Source: CAYMLL01 sp964390645 (GTDB lineage: Bacteria > Planctomycetota > UBA8108). Taken from it: a stretch of DNA of 16,780 nucleotides. The notes under the pieces were generated by a model that saw only the letters and a program-made list of their open reading frames with translations, was not told where the DNA came from and did no database searches. The DNA lies in contig CAYMLL010000162.1 of NCBI GenBank assembly GCA_964390645.1, forward strand, positions 1 to 16,780, read 5' to 3'. Shown piece after piece: positions 7,849 to 15,954 of the stretch; position 1 is the stretch's first letter; every line of letters begins with the position of its first letter. The position numbers and the translations under genes are program-made.

Positions 7849-9243
7849 TCAGCCTGTGATAAGACCGAGTCGTCGGGGCTGCAAGCTGAGCAGAGCCCAG
7901 GCGCCGATCACGGCGGAGAAGGCAAGCATTCCGGCCAGGCCCGTGCCGACCCTGGATAACCAGTCGGCGTCGTGCTCCTCCTGAAATATGAACTCGGGCA
8001 TCCGGTCGATGTCTGCGAGGACCAGCGGCTGGCGACGATGGACCTTTGGCGTGTAGAAGTCCGAGATGGCCTGCTTGAAATCCTTCACCTGGTTGCGGAA
8101 GGCGCGATGCCGCCAGTAGCCGGTGCCGGCCAGATCGGTGAGGGCCTCGTGCGCGACGATCGCCGGAGAGACGAAGCGCCAGTTGCCAACGGTCTGCTGT
8201 TGCAGGGCGAGCTGAGTGTCAAACTTCTCCAGGACGGGGGCTACAGCGTCTCCGACCTCCTCCTGAACAGTCAATCGCTGCGCCATGAAATCGGCTCTCT
8301 TGCCCGGAGGAGCGAGCTCCGGATGGTCCCTGTAGAAGGTGTCGAGTAGCTCGTTGCCGCGCTTTTCGGCTTCGCGAGATGCCTGGCGGCCAACGGCGAC
8401 CAGCTCCGGTCTCGACGGCGTCGGGTAGAGGCTCTCCGCGGTCAGGTTGAGCAGGGTCGGCGCGACGAGTACGAGGGCGACCCAGGCCGCGCCGAGGGTC
8501 GTGGCGGCGCCGGCAGCGCTGCCCGAGACAGCATTGATAGCCACGGCGAGCGTGACCCAGAAGAGACCGTAGACGAGAACCACGGTGAGGGCCACCGCCA
8601 GGCGCAGCCCGTAGCTACCAGAATCGCCCTGCAGGCCCGCGATGAGAGTCGCGGCGAGGGCAAGGCCCAGTACCGGAAGCGCTCGAGCCAGGGCGCGGCG
8701 GCAAAGCCATCCAGTAGGGGAGATTCCCTGCGATAGCGCCAGGCGCAGGGTTCCCGTCTCCCGATCACCGGCCATGAGATCGTAGAGAAAGGCCAGGAGG
8801 AAGAGCGGGTAGAGCCAGATGAGGACGAAGGCCAGGTCAAAACGTCCGGCGAGCAGGTGGGACGGGTTCTCGAGCTCCGAGCGGGTGTCGGCAGGCGCCG
8901 CCAGCCTCCACAACACCACGTTCTCGTGTCCCGGCACCAGGTCGGACTGGCCCGTGGCGAGACCGGGCAGCGGGGCCGGCGGAAGCAGTGCGAGGGACCC
9001 GAACCCGGCGATGTTTCTCACCGGCAGGGACTGGCCCGGACGGCCGAGGTGCTCCCGAACCTTGACCAGGAACTCCTTGGAGCTCTTCGAGGCGGCCAGG
9101 GTCGCCTCGCTGTTCCGTATCGCAAGCTGGGCTCCACTCCAGATCCCGTAGCCCAGGGCTCCGGCAAAAAGGGCAACGAGCAGCCATGCGGCGCGCTCGC
9201 GCGCCATCATCCTGATTTCGAGAAGAAATATGTGGAGGCTCAT
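7849..9243 (-). CDS. ABC-2 type transporter permease (DUF3526-like), second permease
   Basis: 464-residue inner-membrane permease, third gene of the operon. The N-terminus (MSLHIFLLEIRMMARERAAW) and first helix at about 20-38 are typical of ABC-2 permeases. A long extracytoplasmic segment at about 40-135 follows, then a helix and the coupling motif GDRETGTLR at 159-167, more helices to about 265, a second large external segment with a charged stretch (about 270-430), and a final helix near the C-terminus. This order (TM, loop, cluster of TMs, loop, TM) matches DUF3526 permeases. It lies 63 bases downstream of the first permease gene and shares its plan but not its close sequence, so the two probably form a heterodimer driven by the ATPase. 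The ribosome-binding site is poor. Substrate unknown. Confidence 0.85.
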   Translation of the reverse strand: MSLHIFLLEIRMMARERAAWLLVALFAGALGYGIWSGAQLAIRNSEATLAASKSSKEFLVKVREHLGRPGQSLPVRNIAGFGSLALLPPAPLPGLATGQSDLVPGHENVVLWRLAAPADTRSELENPSHLLAGRFDLAFVLIWLYPLFLLAFLYDLMAGDRETGTLRLALSQGISPTGWLCRRALARALPVLGLALAATLIAGLQGDSGSYGLRLAVALTVVLVYGLFWVTLAVAINAVSGSAAGAATTLGAAWVALVLVAPTLLNLTAESLYPTPSRPELVAVGRQASREAEKRGNELLDTFYRDHPELAPPGKRADFMAQRLTVQEEVGDAVAPVLEKFDTQLALQQQTVGNWRFVSPAIVAHEALTDLAGTGYWRHRAFRNQVKDFKQAISDFYTPKVHRRQPLVLADIDRMPEFIFQEEHDADWLSRVGTGLAGMLAFSAVIGAWALLSLQPRRLGLITG

Positions 9244-9306
9244 ATCAAGATCCGTCTTCCGCGTAGTGTCTTCGAAAGGTCGGGCGAGAGCGCGGGCCTG
9301 CTCCTT

Positions 9307-10731
9307 TCAGCTTGGCCTCAGTCTCCTGGCGGCGAAGAAAAGGGCCGCACATCCTCCGACGGCCCAGAGGCACAGCACCGCGAGACCGGGCGTGGCGACC
9401 GAGATCGCGTGGGCGAAGGTCGGCGGCTGGTAGCGAAAGGGCGGCAGCTTCTCCCAGAGCTCGCGACCAGCGACTCCCCCGTGGGCCCCCGGCTTGGTGT
9501 TGTTCATCATGTCCTCGTTGAGCACCCTGACGAATTCGCGTCGATGTTCCTCGGCGGCGACCGAGAAGTGCCTGTGATGGGTGAAGTCGGTTCCAGCAAG
9601 GGCTGTGGATGCCGAACGCAGGCCAAGCAGTGGCGCCGCCACGCCGGCCCACGTTACGACCCGGTCCTGAGCCTCCAGCCGGTTCCAGAGCTCGCCGAAA
9701 TGATGATCGTAGACCTCGTTGGCCATGCGCTCGGCCTCCAGCATGACCAGTCCCTGGAAATTGAAGGGCAGCTCGTGGACGTTCGTCTTGCCGTACTTCT
9801 CGAGGGTCTTCCGACGGAATTCCTGCAGGCGTTCGTCGCGCGGATTGTGGCCGTCAAGGCCCTGACTGATGGCCTCGTGTACTTTCGCATCGAAGTCGGC
9901 CAGCTTGGGCGTGGGGAGCATCCACTGTGAGAAATCCGAGGCGAGGCGTGGTGCGAGAACGGCGTTGCCGGCCCAGAAGACAAGCAGGATGGCGAGGGCG
10001 GAGCGTGAGGTGGGGGCCAGGGCTGAGACAGCGAGGCAGATGGCGAGAATCACGCCGAGATAGAGCAGGTAGGCGCAGGCCATCAGAGAGAGCCGGAGCC
10101 AGCTGTCGTCTCCGCCGGCGTCGCTCCCGGGAATCCTGGAAAGGGCGTAGATTCCGAGACCGGCCATGGGAAGGAGGAGAGTGCCGAGGGCTCCGCCGAG
10201 ACCCACCGCCTTGCCGATTACCAGGGAGCGTGGGTCTACCCCCAGGCTCAGGACCTGTCGCAAGGTTCCACTCTCGCGCTCGCCGGCCAGGGTTCCGAAG
10301 GTCAGGAGAATGATAAGCAGGGGGACGAGGAGCTGGAGGCACGCGGCTGCGGTCAGGTCGCCAAAGCGCCGCATGGCGGTCGCGTCCTGGGCGGGCAGGA
10401 ATGCGGCCTGGTTCTGCCTGTGCGCCTCGAGGAAAACGGTGTTACCCACGAAGGGCTGCAGACCCCGGTCAAAAACCGCCAGCGGGGCCACCGGTTTGAA
10501 CACGTAGACGCCGTAGTGACCGGCGGAGTGGGAGTTTTTCTGGCCCTGATTGAGCCAGTTGTCTCGTTCCATCTTGGCCGTGGCAGCTCTCTCTGCGCGG
10601 CCGAGTTCGGCCTGTTGGCGCGCCATCAGAACAGCGACTCCCAGCAGGATCAGGATGATGCCCGCGGCCCAGCGAAAGCGACCGTCGCGCCAGGCATCTC
10701 GAAACTCCTTGCGTGCGATGGCTAGAATCAT
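9307..10731 (-). CDS. ABC-2 type transporter permease (DUF3526-like), first permease
   Basis: 474 residues. It opens with the family-typical ARKEFRDAWRDGRFRW, then a first helix at about 21-37. A hydrophilic extracytoplasmic region follows (about 40-125), then a helix at 130-148, the motif GERESGTLRQ at 150-159 (the conserved cytoplasmic coupling segment of ABC-2 permeases), helices to about 262, a second external region (about 265-440) and a last helix at about 447-465. Its start overlaps the stop of the ATPase gene as ATGA (10731-10728), indicating translational coupling. In the known family such permease pairs work with one ATPase, often as exporters; nothing here reveals the cargo. Confidence 0.88.
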   Translation of the reverse strand: MILAIARKEFRDAWRDGRFRWAAGIILILLGVAVLMARQQAELGRAERAATAKMERDNWLNQGQKNSHSAGHYGVYVFKPVAPLAVFDRGLQPFVGNTVFLEAHRQNQAAFLPAQDATAMRRFGDLTAAACLQLLVPLLIILLTFGTLAGERESGTLRQVLSLGVDPRSLVIGKAVGLGGALGTLLLPMAGLGIYALSRIPGSDAGGDDSWLRLSLMACAYLLYLGVILAICLAVSALAPTSRSALAILLVFWAGNAVLAPRLASDFSQWMLPTPKLADFDAKVHEAISQGLDGHNPRDERLQEFRRKTLEKYGKTNVHELPFNFQGLVMLEAERMANEVYDHHFGELWNRLEAQDRVVTWAGVAAPLLGLRSASTALAGTDFTHHRHFSVAAEEHRREFVRVLNEDMMNNTKPGAHGGVAGRELWEKLPPFRYQPPTFAHAISVATPGLAVLCLWAVGGCAALFFAARRLRPS

Positions 10732-11429
10732 TTCTTGAGATGTTTCAGGTAGAGTTGTTCGAGATCGACGTCCTCGAGCTCCTTCGCCGTGTAGTTGCCG
10801 GAGAGCTGGCCTGCTCGAAGAATCCCGATACGGTTGGCGTCTTCACGGGCTCGAAAGAGGTCGTGAGTCGCCATGAGCACGGCCACTCCATCGCCGGCGA
10901 GCTTTCTCAACAGCTGTGAGAACTCGTGGGATGCGGCGGGGTCGAGCCCGGAAGTCGGCTCGTCCAGCAGGAGCGCCTTGGCCTCGGTGGCGAGCGCCAG
11001 GGCTATGCCGACCTTCTGACGCATTCCCTTGGAGTAGGTCGAGACGCGGCGAAGGGCGGGCTCTTCGGGGAGACCAGCGCGGGCCAGGAGCTCGAGGATC
11101 TCCGTACGGTTTCTTCTGCGGCCGCCAAGGGCGCTGAAATAGTCGAGGTTCTCAACCCCGGTGAAGCGGGGGTAGAGCATGACCTGCTCCGGGATATAGG
11201 CGAGCTTTCTTCTCGCAGAGATCGTGTCGGCGGCGACGCTCGATCCGTCGACTCGCGCCTCGCCTTCATCCGGGGACAGGAAGCCCAGGAGCAGGTTGAT
11301 GGTGGTCGTCTTACCGGCCCCGTTGGGGCCGAGCAGAGCGAAGATTTCTCCAGCTTCGATCTTCAGGCTCAGCTTGTTGACCGCGGCCTGGCCGTTGAAT
11401 CGCTTGGTGATTTTCTTTGTTTCGAGCAT
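10728..11429 (-). CDS. ABC transporter ATP-binding protein
   Basis: 233-residue cytoplasmic ATPase that powers the two downstream permeases. All nucleotide-binding motifs are intact: Walker A GPNGAGKTT at 34-42, Q-loop Q82 (IPEQ), signature YSKGMRQ at 132-138, Walker B ALLLDEP at 152-158, D-loop SGLD at 160-163 and switch histidine H189 (ATHD). YSKGMRQ in place of LSGGQ is typical of ABC-2 exporter ATPases. It is the first gene of the operon and its stop overlaps the next start as ATGA. No good Shine-Dalgarno site precedes the ATG at 11429. The 244 bases upstream, before the transposase remnant, must hold the promoter, but I cannot pick out convincing boxes. Confidence 0.95.
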   Translation of the reverse strand: MLETKKITKRFNGQAAVNKLSLKIEAGEIFALLGPNGAGKTTTINLLLGFLSPDEGEARVDGSSVAADTISARRKLAYIPEQVMLYPRFTGVENLDYFSALGGRRRNRTEILELLARAGLPEEPALRRVSTYSKGMRQKVGIALALATEAKALLLDEPTSGLDPAASHEFSQLLRKLAGDGVAVLMATHDLFRAREDANRIGILRAGQLSGNYTAKELEDVDLEQLYLKHLKK

Positions 11430-11673
11430 GGCAGGAACAGGCTTCGTCGGACGTTGTCGTACGAACTGGAATCGGCACGAACTTTCTCGGGGTCGCCCGT
11501 CTTCACGGTCGTCCCGGCTCGGATCTTGTCGCCCCCAATTGGAACATACGGTCCAGAATGTTGCAGCCGAGTCGCGTTCAATTTTTTGATTGCCTCGGCC
11601 GTGTGACCGGAGTCAGCCTCCGAGCAGTTCCTCGAATCGAAAGGCACGGGTTCTCGACGCGGGCCTGACAACT

Positions 11674-12300
11674 TTATCGGCTCTCTTTTTCATCTCTTGC
11701 GACCCGTTTTCCGGGCTTGACCGTGACCGGCCCCGTAGGTCTGGCGACCTCGACGGTGAAGAGGTCGGCGGCAGCCAGCGTCTCCCGGTGCGCTCGCAGG
11801 AACGTGCGCCACGGTGTTCTCGTCGCTCTCTCGAAGGCCGGCTCGACGCCGTGCTCGTTGAGAATACTGGCGATGGTGCCACGCGACCCCTCGTGGCCGA
11901 CGTGGGCGAGAGCTCCCTGGATTTCCGTGTAGCCCGATGTCGGACTCTCCCTGGGCATGCGGACGACGAAATTTGCGCTGTCGGTCTTGGCTCGTGGCCG
12001 ACCAGGCTTCCTGCGGTTCGAGCAGCCTCACTTGCGAGCGAGGAGCCTCCGGTACCAGGCGAGAATGGTATTCGGAGTGATGATGGTGGCGACTTTCTCG
12101 AGAACTTGTCGGCCGAGGGCCTTGCCCTTTGCGGCGAGTCGGCGACGTTCGTCATCGGTGAGGCGGAGCCGCCGGCCACGCAGCTGCCCCTCGAGGACAC
12201 GGTTTCTCTCGACCAGGTACTCGATGATGTCCTGCTGATGGCGCTCGACCCAGCCTGCGAGAGTGATCAGCAGGAGCCGCCAAGGGTGGAGCGTGCTCAT
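11674..12300 (-). pseudogene. 5' part of an integrase-core transposase, broken by an in-frame stop
   Basis: The frame starts at the ATG at 12300 with a helical N-terminus including LRLTDDERRRLAAKGKALGR and NTILAWYRRLLARK, then meets a TGA at 12030-12028. The same frame continues with GCSNRRKPGRPR, then GYTEIQGALAHVGHE, GTIASILNEHGVEPA, TPWRTFLRAH and LAAADLFTVEV, where the rve integrase core begins. This order matches a widespread group of integrase-type transposases in which a Trp usually stands at the stop position (LxARKW), so TGG to TGA is the likely lesion. After FTVEV homology is lost and the frame ends at 11674, leaving about 209 of the usual 350-plus residues and only the first acidic position of the DDE core. 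Not functional. Confidence 0.8.
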
Positions 12301-12520
12301 GGCAGGAGGTGGTAATCGACCGGACGCCGAGATCGCAAACCGGCCAGATCAACACGCTCACGATCCGTTCAGGTTCTTGGACACCACGGGCCCGGTGGAC
12401 TCCTGAGTTTCTACCATCAGGAGGCCGCATGAGTTTCTTGACCACACGGGATCGGCCATGGACGGCGCGTCGAAACATGGCCCACGCTCCACGGCCATCG
12501 CGCGGGCGATGCTCCTTCCA

Positions 12521-14158
12521 TCACTCGGGAAGGCTACCGAGGATGCGCTGGCGTCGCCACGTCCAGCCCCTCCAGCTCGCGAGGCTCTGACGCAGCTCTG
12601 CCTGCAACCGATCGGCCAGCACCCGCGCTCTCTCGCCCTTTCGTATGCCGCTCAGGAGCTCGGCGAGTGTCTCGAGCGCGGGGAGAGCTTCCTCACCGAG
12701 ACTGTCGAGGTAGCTCAGGTCAATCGCGGGCCCGACGCCACGGACCTCCCGGCACGACGATGAGTTGTAGTCGGAGATGATGCCATCGGCGTTGACGAAG
12801 GCGCAGACGAAGAGAACTGCGAGCGAGCTACAGAGGTTCACCTGCACCAGCCAGGCGTTCGAGCGTCCACGCACGATGCGCCAGCAGATCAAGAAGAGCC
12901 CGAGCGCGACGAGGCACATCCAGGTCGCCGCGGCGAATCGCCAGCGGGTGAGGCTGAAGGCGTCAACGTAGAGGGCAAGGCGCCACGCCGCCGTGAAGGT
13001 CAGGAATATGTTCTGGGCGATCCAGAGATAGACCAGACGTCGTGCCCAGCGGCTCCTCTCGGCCTCTCCGCCGGCGCCGAATGTGGCGAGCACGAAGACC
13101 GCTGCCAGGATCGCGGTCGCCACCAGAGGGTAGGCTCCGCGATGAGCGTAGGTCGCGTGTGTCATGCTGGCCGGTAGGCTCGCTCCGCCAAGAAGATGAT
13201 AGCCGTCGAGAATCGTCTGGACCGCGAACACGACGTTGAACACCGCAAGGCAACGCAGCACCGCGGGGGCCGAGACGGTCCCGGGTGTGTGGAGAACCCC
13301 GGATTCTCTGCCGGCGATTTCGGCCACCGTCGCGGTTCCGGCGCTTTCTCTCGCTCTCCGTGCAGGTCCGTGCGCCCTCGGTTTGAACCATCTCGCGCTG
13401 CCCATCGTCGCTCGGGTGCGGAAGAGTGCCCAGAGAGCGACCGCCAGCACGAGCCAGAACCCGAACCGCTCGGCCTCCAGGATTCCGCCAAGCCACTCCG
13501 CAATAACAGCGATCCGATCGGCGAGCGCTTCCCACCAGCCCTCTATGATGGGGTTGGCGATCGTGAAGAGACCCACGAACACCAGACCGAGCAGCAGGGG
13601 GATGGTCCATCTCGCGAGAGCCGCGAGAGCTCTCGGTCTGCCCGTGGAGGCTTCCGATCTCGAGCGGGCGATCCAGCGCCGATGGAGGCGGAGATCGCGC
13701 AGCCACTGGATGGTCGCCCGCAGCAGGAAGCTCCACCATCGAGTCAGCCAGGAAGCAACGCCCTGGCTCCGACCCTGACGACCGGTGATCGCGAGCGACA
13801 CCACCGCGGTCGTCAACAGAGCGATGTTCAGTGCGCCAGGCTGCTCGACGGCAGCCAGTGCCAGGCCGAGGACGGCGAACGTGAGGTAACTCGTCGGGGC
13901 CGTCTCTCTCAGCTCCGGATAGCGAAGCACCATCAAAGTGGTCAACAGCGCAGCGGAGCACCCGACGGTCCACCCCACGGGCTGTCCGTAGAAGAGCCAA
14001 TCCGCGAGAGCGACGAGGAGGCCACAGACGAGGAGCAGCATCCCGTTGCGCCGCCAAGTCGGCAGGAGCCTGCGTTCGTGTTCACCTGCGGTAACGGCTC
14101 GCGCCATGCGGTCTCTCTCACCTTCTTTTCGACTCTGTAATCTGTGCCACAGATCCAT
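12521..14158 (-). CDS. DUF4173-type polytopic membrane protein
   Basis: 545 residues from the ATG at 14158. A second ATG at 14107 (MARAVTAGE) has a better purine-rich upstream region (AAGG and GAGAGAG) and may be the true start, giving 528 residues. There are about 12 hydrophobic segments, the first at 39-58. A basic loop at about 155-180 and a hydrophilic loop at 250-295 interrupt them. The C-terminal half carries what I recognise as DUF4173/DUF4153 features: a helix pair around HRGAYPLVATAILAA (339-353), VDAFSLTRWRF (398-408), a NADGIISDYN motif (456-465) and DLSYLDSLGEEALPALETLA (480-499), which should face the cytoplasm. Family function is unknown. The gene stands alone between two unrelated transposase fragments and may have arrived with mobile DNA. 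Confidence 0.8.
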   Translation of the reverse strand: MDLWHRLQSRKEGERDRMARAVTAGEHERRLLPTWRRNGMLLLVCGLLVALADWLFYGQPVGWTVGCSAALLTTLMVLRYPELRETAPTSYLTFAVLGLALAAVEQPGALNIALLTTAVVSLAITGRQGRSQGVASWLTRWWSFLLRATIQWLRDLRLHRRWIARSRSEASTGRPRALAALARWTIPLLLGLVFVGLFTIANPIIEGWWEALADRIAVIAEWLGGILEAERFGFWLVLAVALWALFRTRATMGSARWFKPRAHGPARRARESAGTATVAEIAGRESGVLHTPGTVSAPAVLRCLAVFNVVFAVQTILDGYHLLGGASLPASMTHATYAHRGAYPLVATAILAAVFVLATFGAGGEAERSRWARRLVYLWIAQNIFLTFTAAWRLALYVDAFSLTRWRFAAATWMCLVALGLFLICWRIVRGRSNAWLVQVNLCSSLAVLFVCAFVNADGIISDYNSSSCREVRGVGPAIDLSYLDSLGEEALPALETLAELLSGIRKGERARVLADRLQAELRQSLASWRGWTWRRQRILGSLPE

Positions 14159-14162
14159 CGTC

Positions 14163-14648
14163 TCAACAGAAAAATGCAGAAGGACTCCCGTGGTCGCGCA
14201 AGCCCGTAGGGTCAGAGTGTTCGAACGCTCGCAACAGGGCCGGGTTGCGCGTCGTTCTCGGCTGACCGCCCCGCCGGAACGATACCACGTTCTGATTCAG
14301 TCGCTGGTCGAATTCCAGCCCCGAGGTGCTCGCCAGTCGGCGCGGAGCGGTGACTGGTGGGCGGCTCAGAATCGTCTCCGGCGCCGGAGGACGGTAGCCC
14401 AGTGAGCTGTGTGGACGCACCGTGTTGTACTCCCTTCTCCAGCACTCGATCAGCACCCTTGCCTGGAGCAGCGTCTCGAAGATCTCGCGATTCAGCAGTT
14501 CGTCACGGAGCTTGCCGTCGAACGACTCGATGTAGCCGTTCTCCCATGGGCTCCCCGGCTCGATGGCAAGCGTCCGAGGATGACCATCCCCGCATCGGGA
14601 GTGATCGCCGCCAGCATCGCCAGGCGCGAACAGGAGGCGAGGAAACAA
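14163..14648 (-). pseudogene. 3' part of an IS3-family transposase (OrfB C-terminus)
   Basis: From about 14575 down to about 14290 the minus strand reads LAIEPGSPWENGYIESFDGK, then RDELLNREIF, WRREYNTVRPHSSLGYRPPAPE. This is the classic end of the IS3 OrfB integrase core: the E of ESF is the third DDE catalytic residue and RPHSSLGYRPP is near universal. Upstream of about 14580 the frame no longer resembles the family, so the first two catalytic acids are gone. The only upstream start is a TTG at 14648. Downstream the frame runs past the normal end, through a RLASTS tail, into unrelated sequence. It belongs to a different family from the remnant at 11674-12300, so they are not halves of one element. 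Confidence 0.85.
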
Positions 14649-14699
14649 AGTCTCTTGCGTTGATCGATCGTGCTTGCTCGCCGCTCTGCCGGGTTCTGA

Positions 14700-15413
14700 C
14701 TACCATAGGGAGGGAATCAGGCGGTAGCGAACTCGCGCCGCATACTCGCGGTAGCCCGGAAGTTCGGCTCGGAGAGTGCGATCCTCGAGTGCCGTACGTA
14801 TCACAAGTACGGCCACCACGACGAGCGTCAGAACGAGAATCCGGGCTGACGCCAGCAGGAGCGGCGTCGAAAGAAAAACGACACTGAAGCCGACGTAGCC
14901 GGGATGGCGAATGTACGCGTACGGCCCTCGGTCGATCACGTGATGTCCGTGCTCCGTCTGTATGCGCACCGTCTTCTCGAAAAAAGGATTCGCAACCATC
15001 GCCCAGGTGACCAGCACCCATCCAAGCTCGAATATCGTGAGGCCGATCAGCCAACCCGTCCCCGGCGGTGGGTCCACGGTGCGGGCGTTGAGGTCCTGCA
15101 CCGTGACGACGACGAGGGTCACGAAGATTGTCATGAACACCGTCATCAAGACGTGGTCCCAAGCCTTCGTTCCCGCATGGAAGACCACGCGCCGCGCGAG
15201 AACTACAGGGTTCCAAATCGACAGGCAGACTGTGTTGGCCAAGACACCTGCTGCGAGAAGGACCAGGTAGATCCGTCCTGGCGTCGAGCCCGATCGACGC
15301 GCCAGCATGTAGAGAAGCACCGCCAGGAGGACGGCGATGGCCAAGGTCGCGAAGATGACGGCGGGAGCCAGTCGGGTGGGCTGGTGTTCCGAGTGTGTTT
15401 CGGTGTCGGCCAT
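14700..15413 (-). CDS. isoprenylcysteine carboxyl methyltransferase-like membrane protein (ICMT/PEMT fold)
   Basis: 237 residues from the ATG at 15413 (MADTETHSEH), which has GGACGG just upstream. An ATG three codons earlier (15422) is possible but has no ribosome-binding site. The frame stays open to 16022, but that extension runs through mobile-element debris. Five or six transmembrane segments cover about 20-40, 52-72, 90-112, 125-150 and 170-215. The signature is at the C-terminus: HHVIDRGPYAYIRHPGYVGF, the RHPxY motif of S-adenosylmethionine-dependent ICMT/PEMT-type methyltransferases, then ALEDRTLRAELPGYREYAARV and RYRLIPSLW with the conserved E and Y positions. It probably methylates a lipid-like or membrane-embedded substrate; bacterial members are mostly uncharacterised. 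The stop at 14700 abuts IS3 debris. Confidence 0.85.
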   Translation of the reverse strand: MADTETHSEHQPTRLAPAVIFATLAIAVLLAVLLYMLARRSGSTPGRIYLVLLAAGVLANTVCLSIWNPVVLARRVVFHAGTKAWDHVLMTVFMTIFVTLVVVTVQDLNARTVDPPPGTGWLIGLTIFELGWVLVTWAMVANPFFEKTVRIQTEHGHHVIDRGPYAYIRHPGYVGFSVVFLSTPLLLASARILVLTLVVVAVLVIRTALEDRTLRAELPGYREYAARVRYRLIPSLW

Positions 15414-15414
15414 T

Positions 15415-15455
15415 CCGTCCATTGTGTTCGGGACGGCACATCTTGGTAACCGTCC
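15415..15455 (-). promoter_or_regulatory. leader with two mutually exclusive hairpins before the methyltransferase start
   Basis: Read on the transcript (minus strand), the order is GGACGG (15455-15450), CCGUCC (15436-15431), GGACGG (15420-15415), A, AUG (15413). The middle hexamer can pair with the first (13-base loop), leaving the second GGACGG free as the likely ribosome-binding site, or with the second (10-base loop), hiding it. The complementarity is read directly; regulation is inference. Confidence 0.3.
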
Positions 15456-15469
15456 GACCGATTCGACCC

Positions 15470-15485
15470 GACGATCTTGATCGTC
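15470..15485. promoter_or_regulatory. 16-bp dyad, candidate operator upstream of the methyltransferase gene
   Basis: GACGATCTTGATCGTC is an inverted repeat with 7-base arms and a two-base centre. It lies 57 bases upstream of the proposed start, a common position for a dimeric repressor site. No regulator gene is adjacent. Confidence 0.25.
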
Positions 15486-15610
15486 CCGAGAACGTCGACC
15501 TTCACGGCAGCGCCGATGCCTTGCCCGGGACTTCACGATACCGGCCGAGCACGAGCTCCGGAACTCACCGCGATGATGGACTGAGCCTTCCCGGCACCGT
15601 AATTCGCCGT

Positions 15611-15939
15611 GCTCCGCGCCATCACTTTCGGGACTCTGCGGCACGGAACACCGTCGTCCACCATACGGGATCGCCGTCGTGTTCGATCCCGACTCCGGTT
15701 CGTGGGGCCGACCGGGTGCGATCACGACTCGAACGCCCGCGAGTCCCTGGCGGGTGATGTAGCGGCCGTGCTGTTTCTTCGGGATTCCATGCTCCGATGA
15801 TCCGGACCGGTCGTTCAAGACGAAGTGCTTCGCGAACTGTTCGAAGGCGAACCGTCGACGGTTCGCATCCCCAGGTCCGCCGCTGCGGTAGGATGAACGT
15901 GTTCCGGGCGCTGGAGTCCCGAAAGTGATGACGCGGAGC
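15611..15939. mobile_element. 329-bp segment bounded by 45-bp inverted arms (MITE-like or two facing element ends)
   Basis: The arm at 15611-15655 matches the reverse complement of 15895-15939 at 37 of 45 bases by hand count, including an uninterrupted CATCACTTTCGGGACTC. Read outward, both arms encode xNVFRAxESRK-stop-like peptides (TVFRAAESRK and NVFRALESRK), each ending in TGA, so they may be two convergent remnants of one sequence. I find no target-site duplication outside the arms. The inside has no gene I recognise and contains the 20-base palindrome at 15847-15866. The arm at 15895-15939 abuts the HTH transposase fragment. Confidence 0.5.
15847..15866. repeat. perfect 20-bp palindrome
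   Basis: GCGAACCGTCGACGGTTCGC reads the same on both strands with no spacer. It lies between the inverted arms of the 15611-15939 segment. It could be a protein-binding dyad or a recombination or replication hairpin; no T tract follows on either side, so a terminator is unlikely. Confidence 0.5.
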
Positions 15940-15954
15940 AGGGGTCTTGCGCGG

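Noticed and set aside
11600..11671. Possible fourth or fifth repeat remnant beside the integrase pseudogene
   Set aside because: A short match (GCGTCGARAACC) to copy 3 on the minus strand is all I can align; the rest needs gaps.
14606..14623. Possible fourth copy of the repeat (CTGGCGATGCTGGC on the minus strand)
   Set aside because: Only about 16 bases match copy 3 and the flanks do not align; the string is also a common high-GC coding word (LAMLAA).
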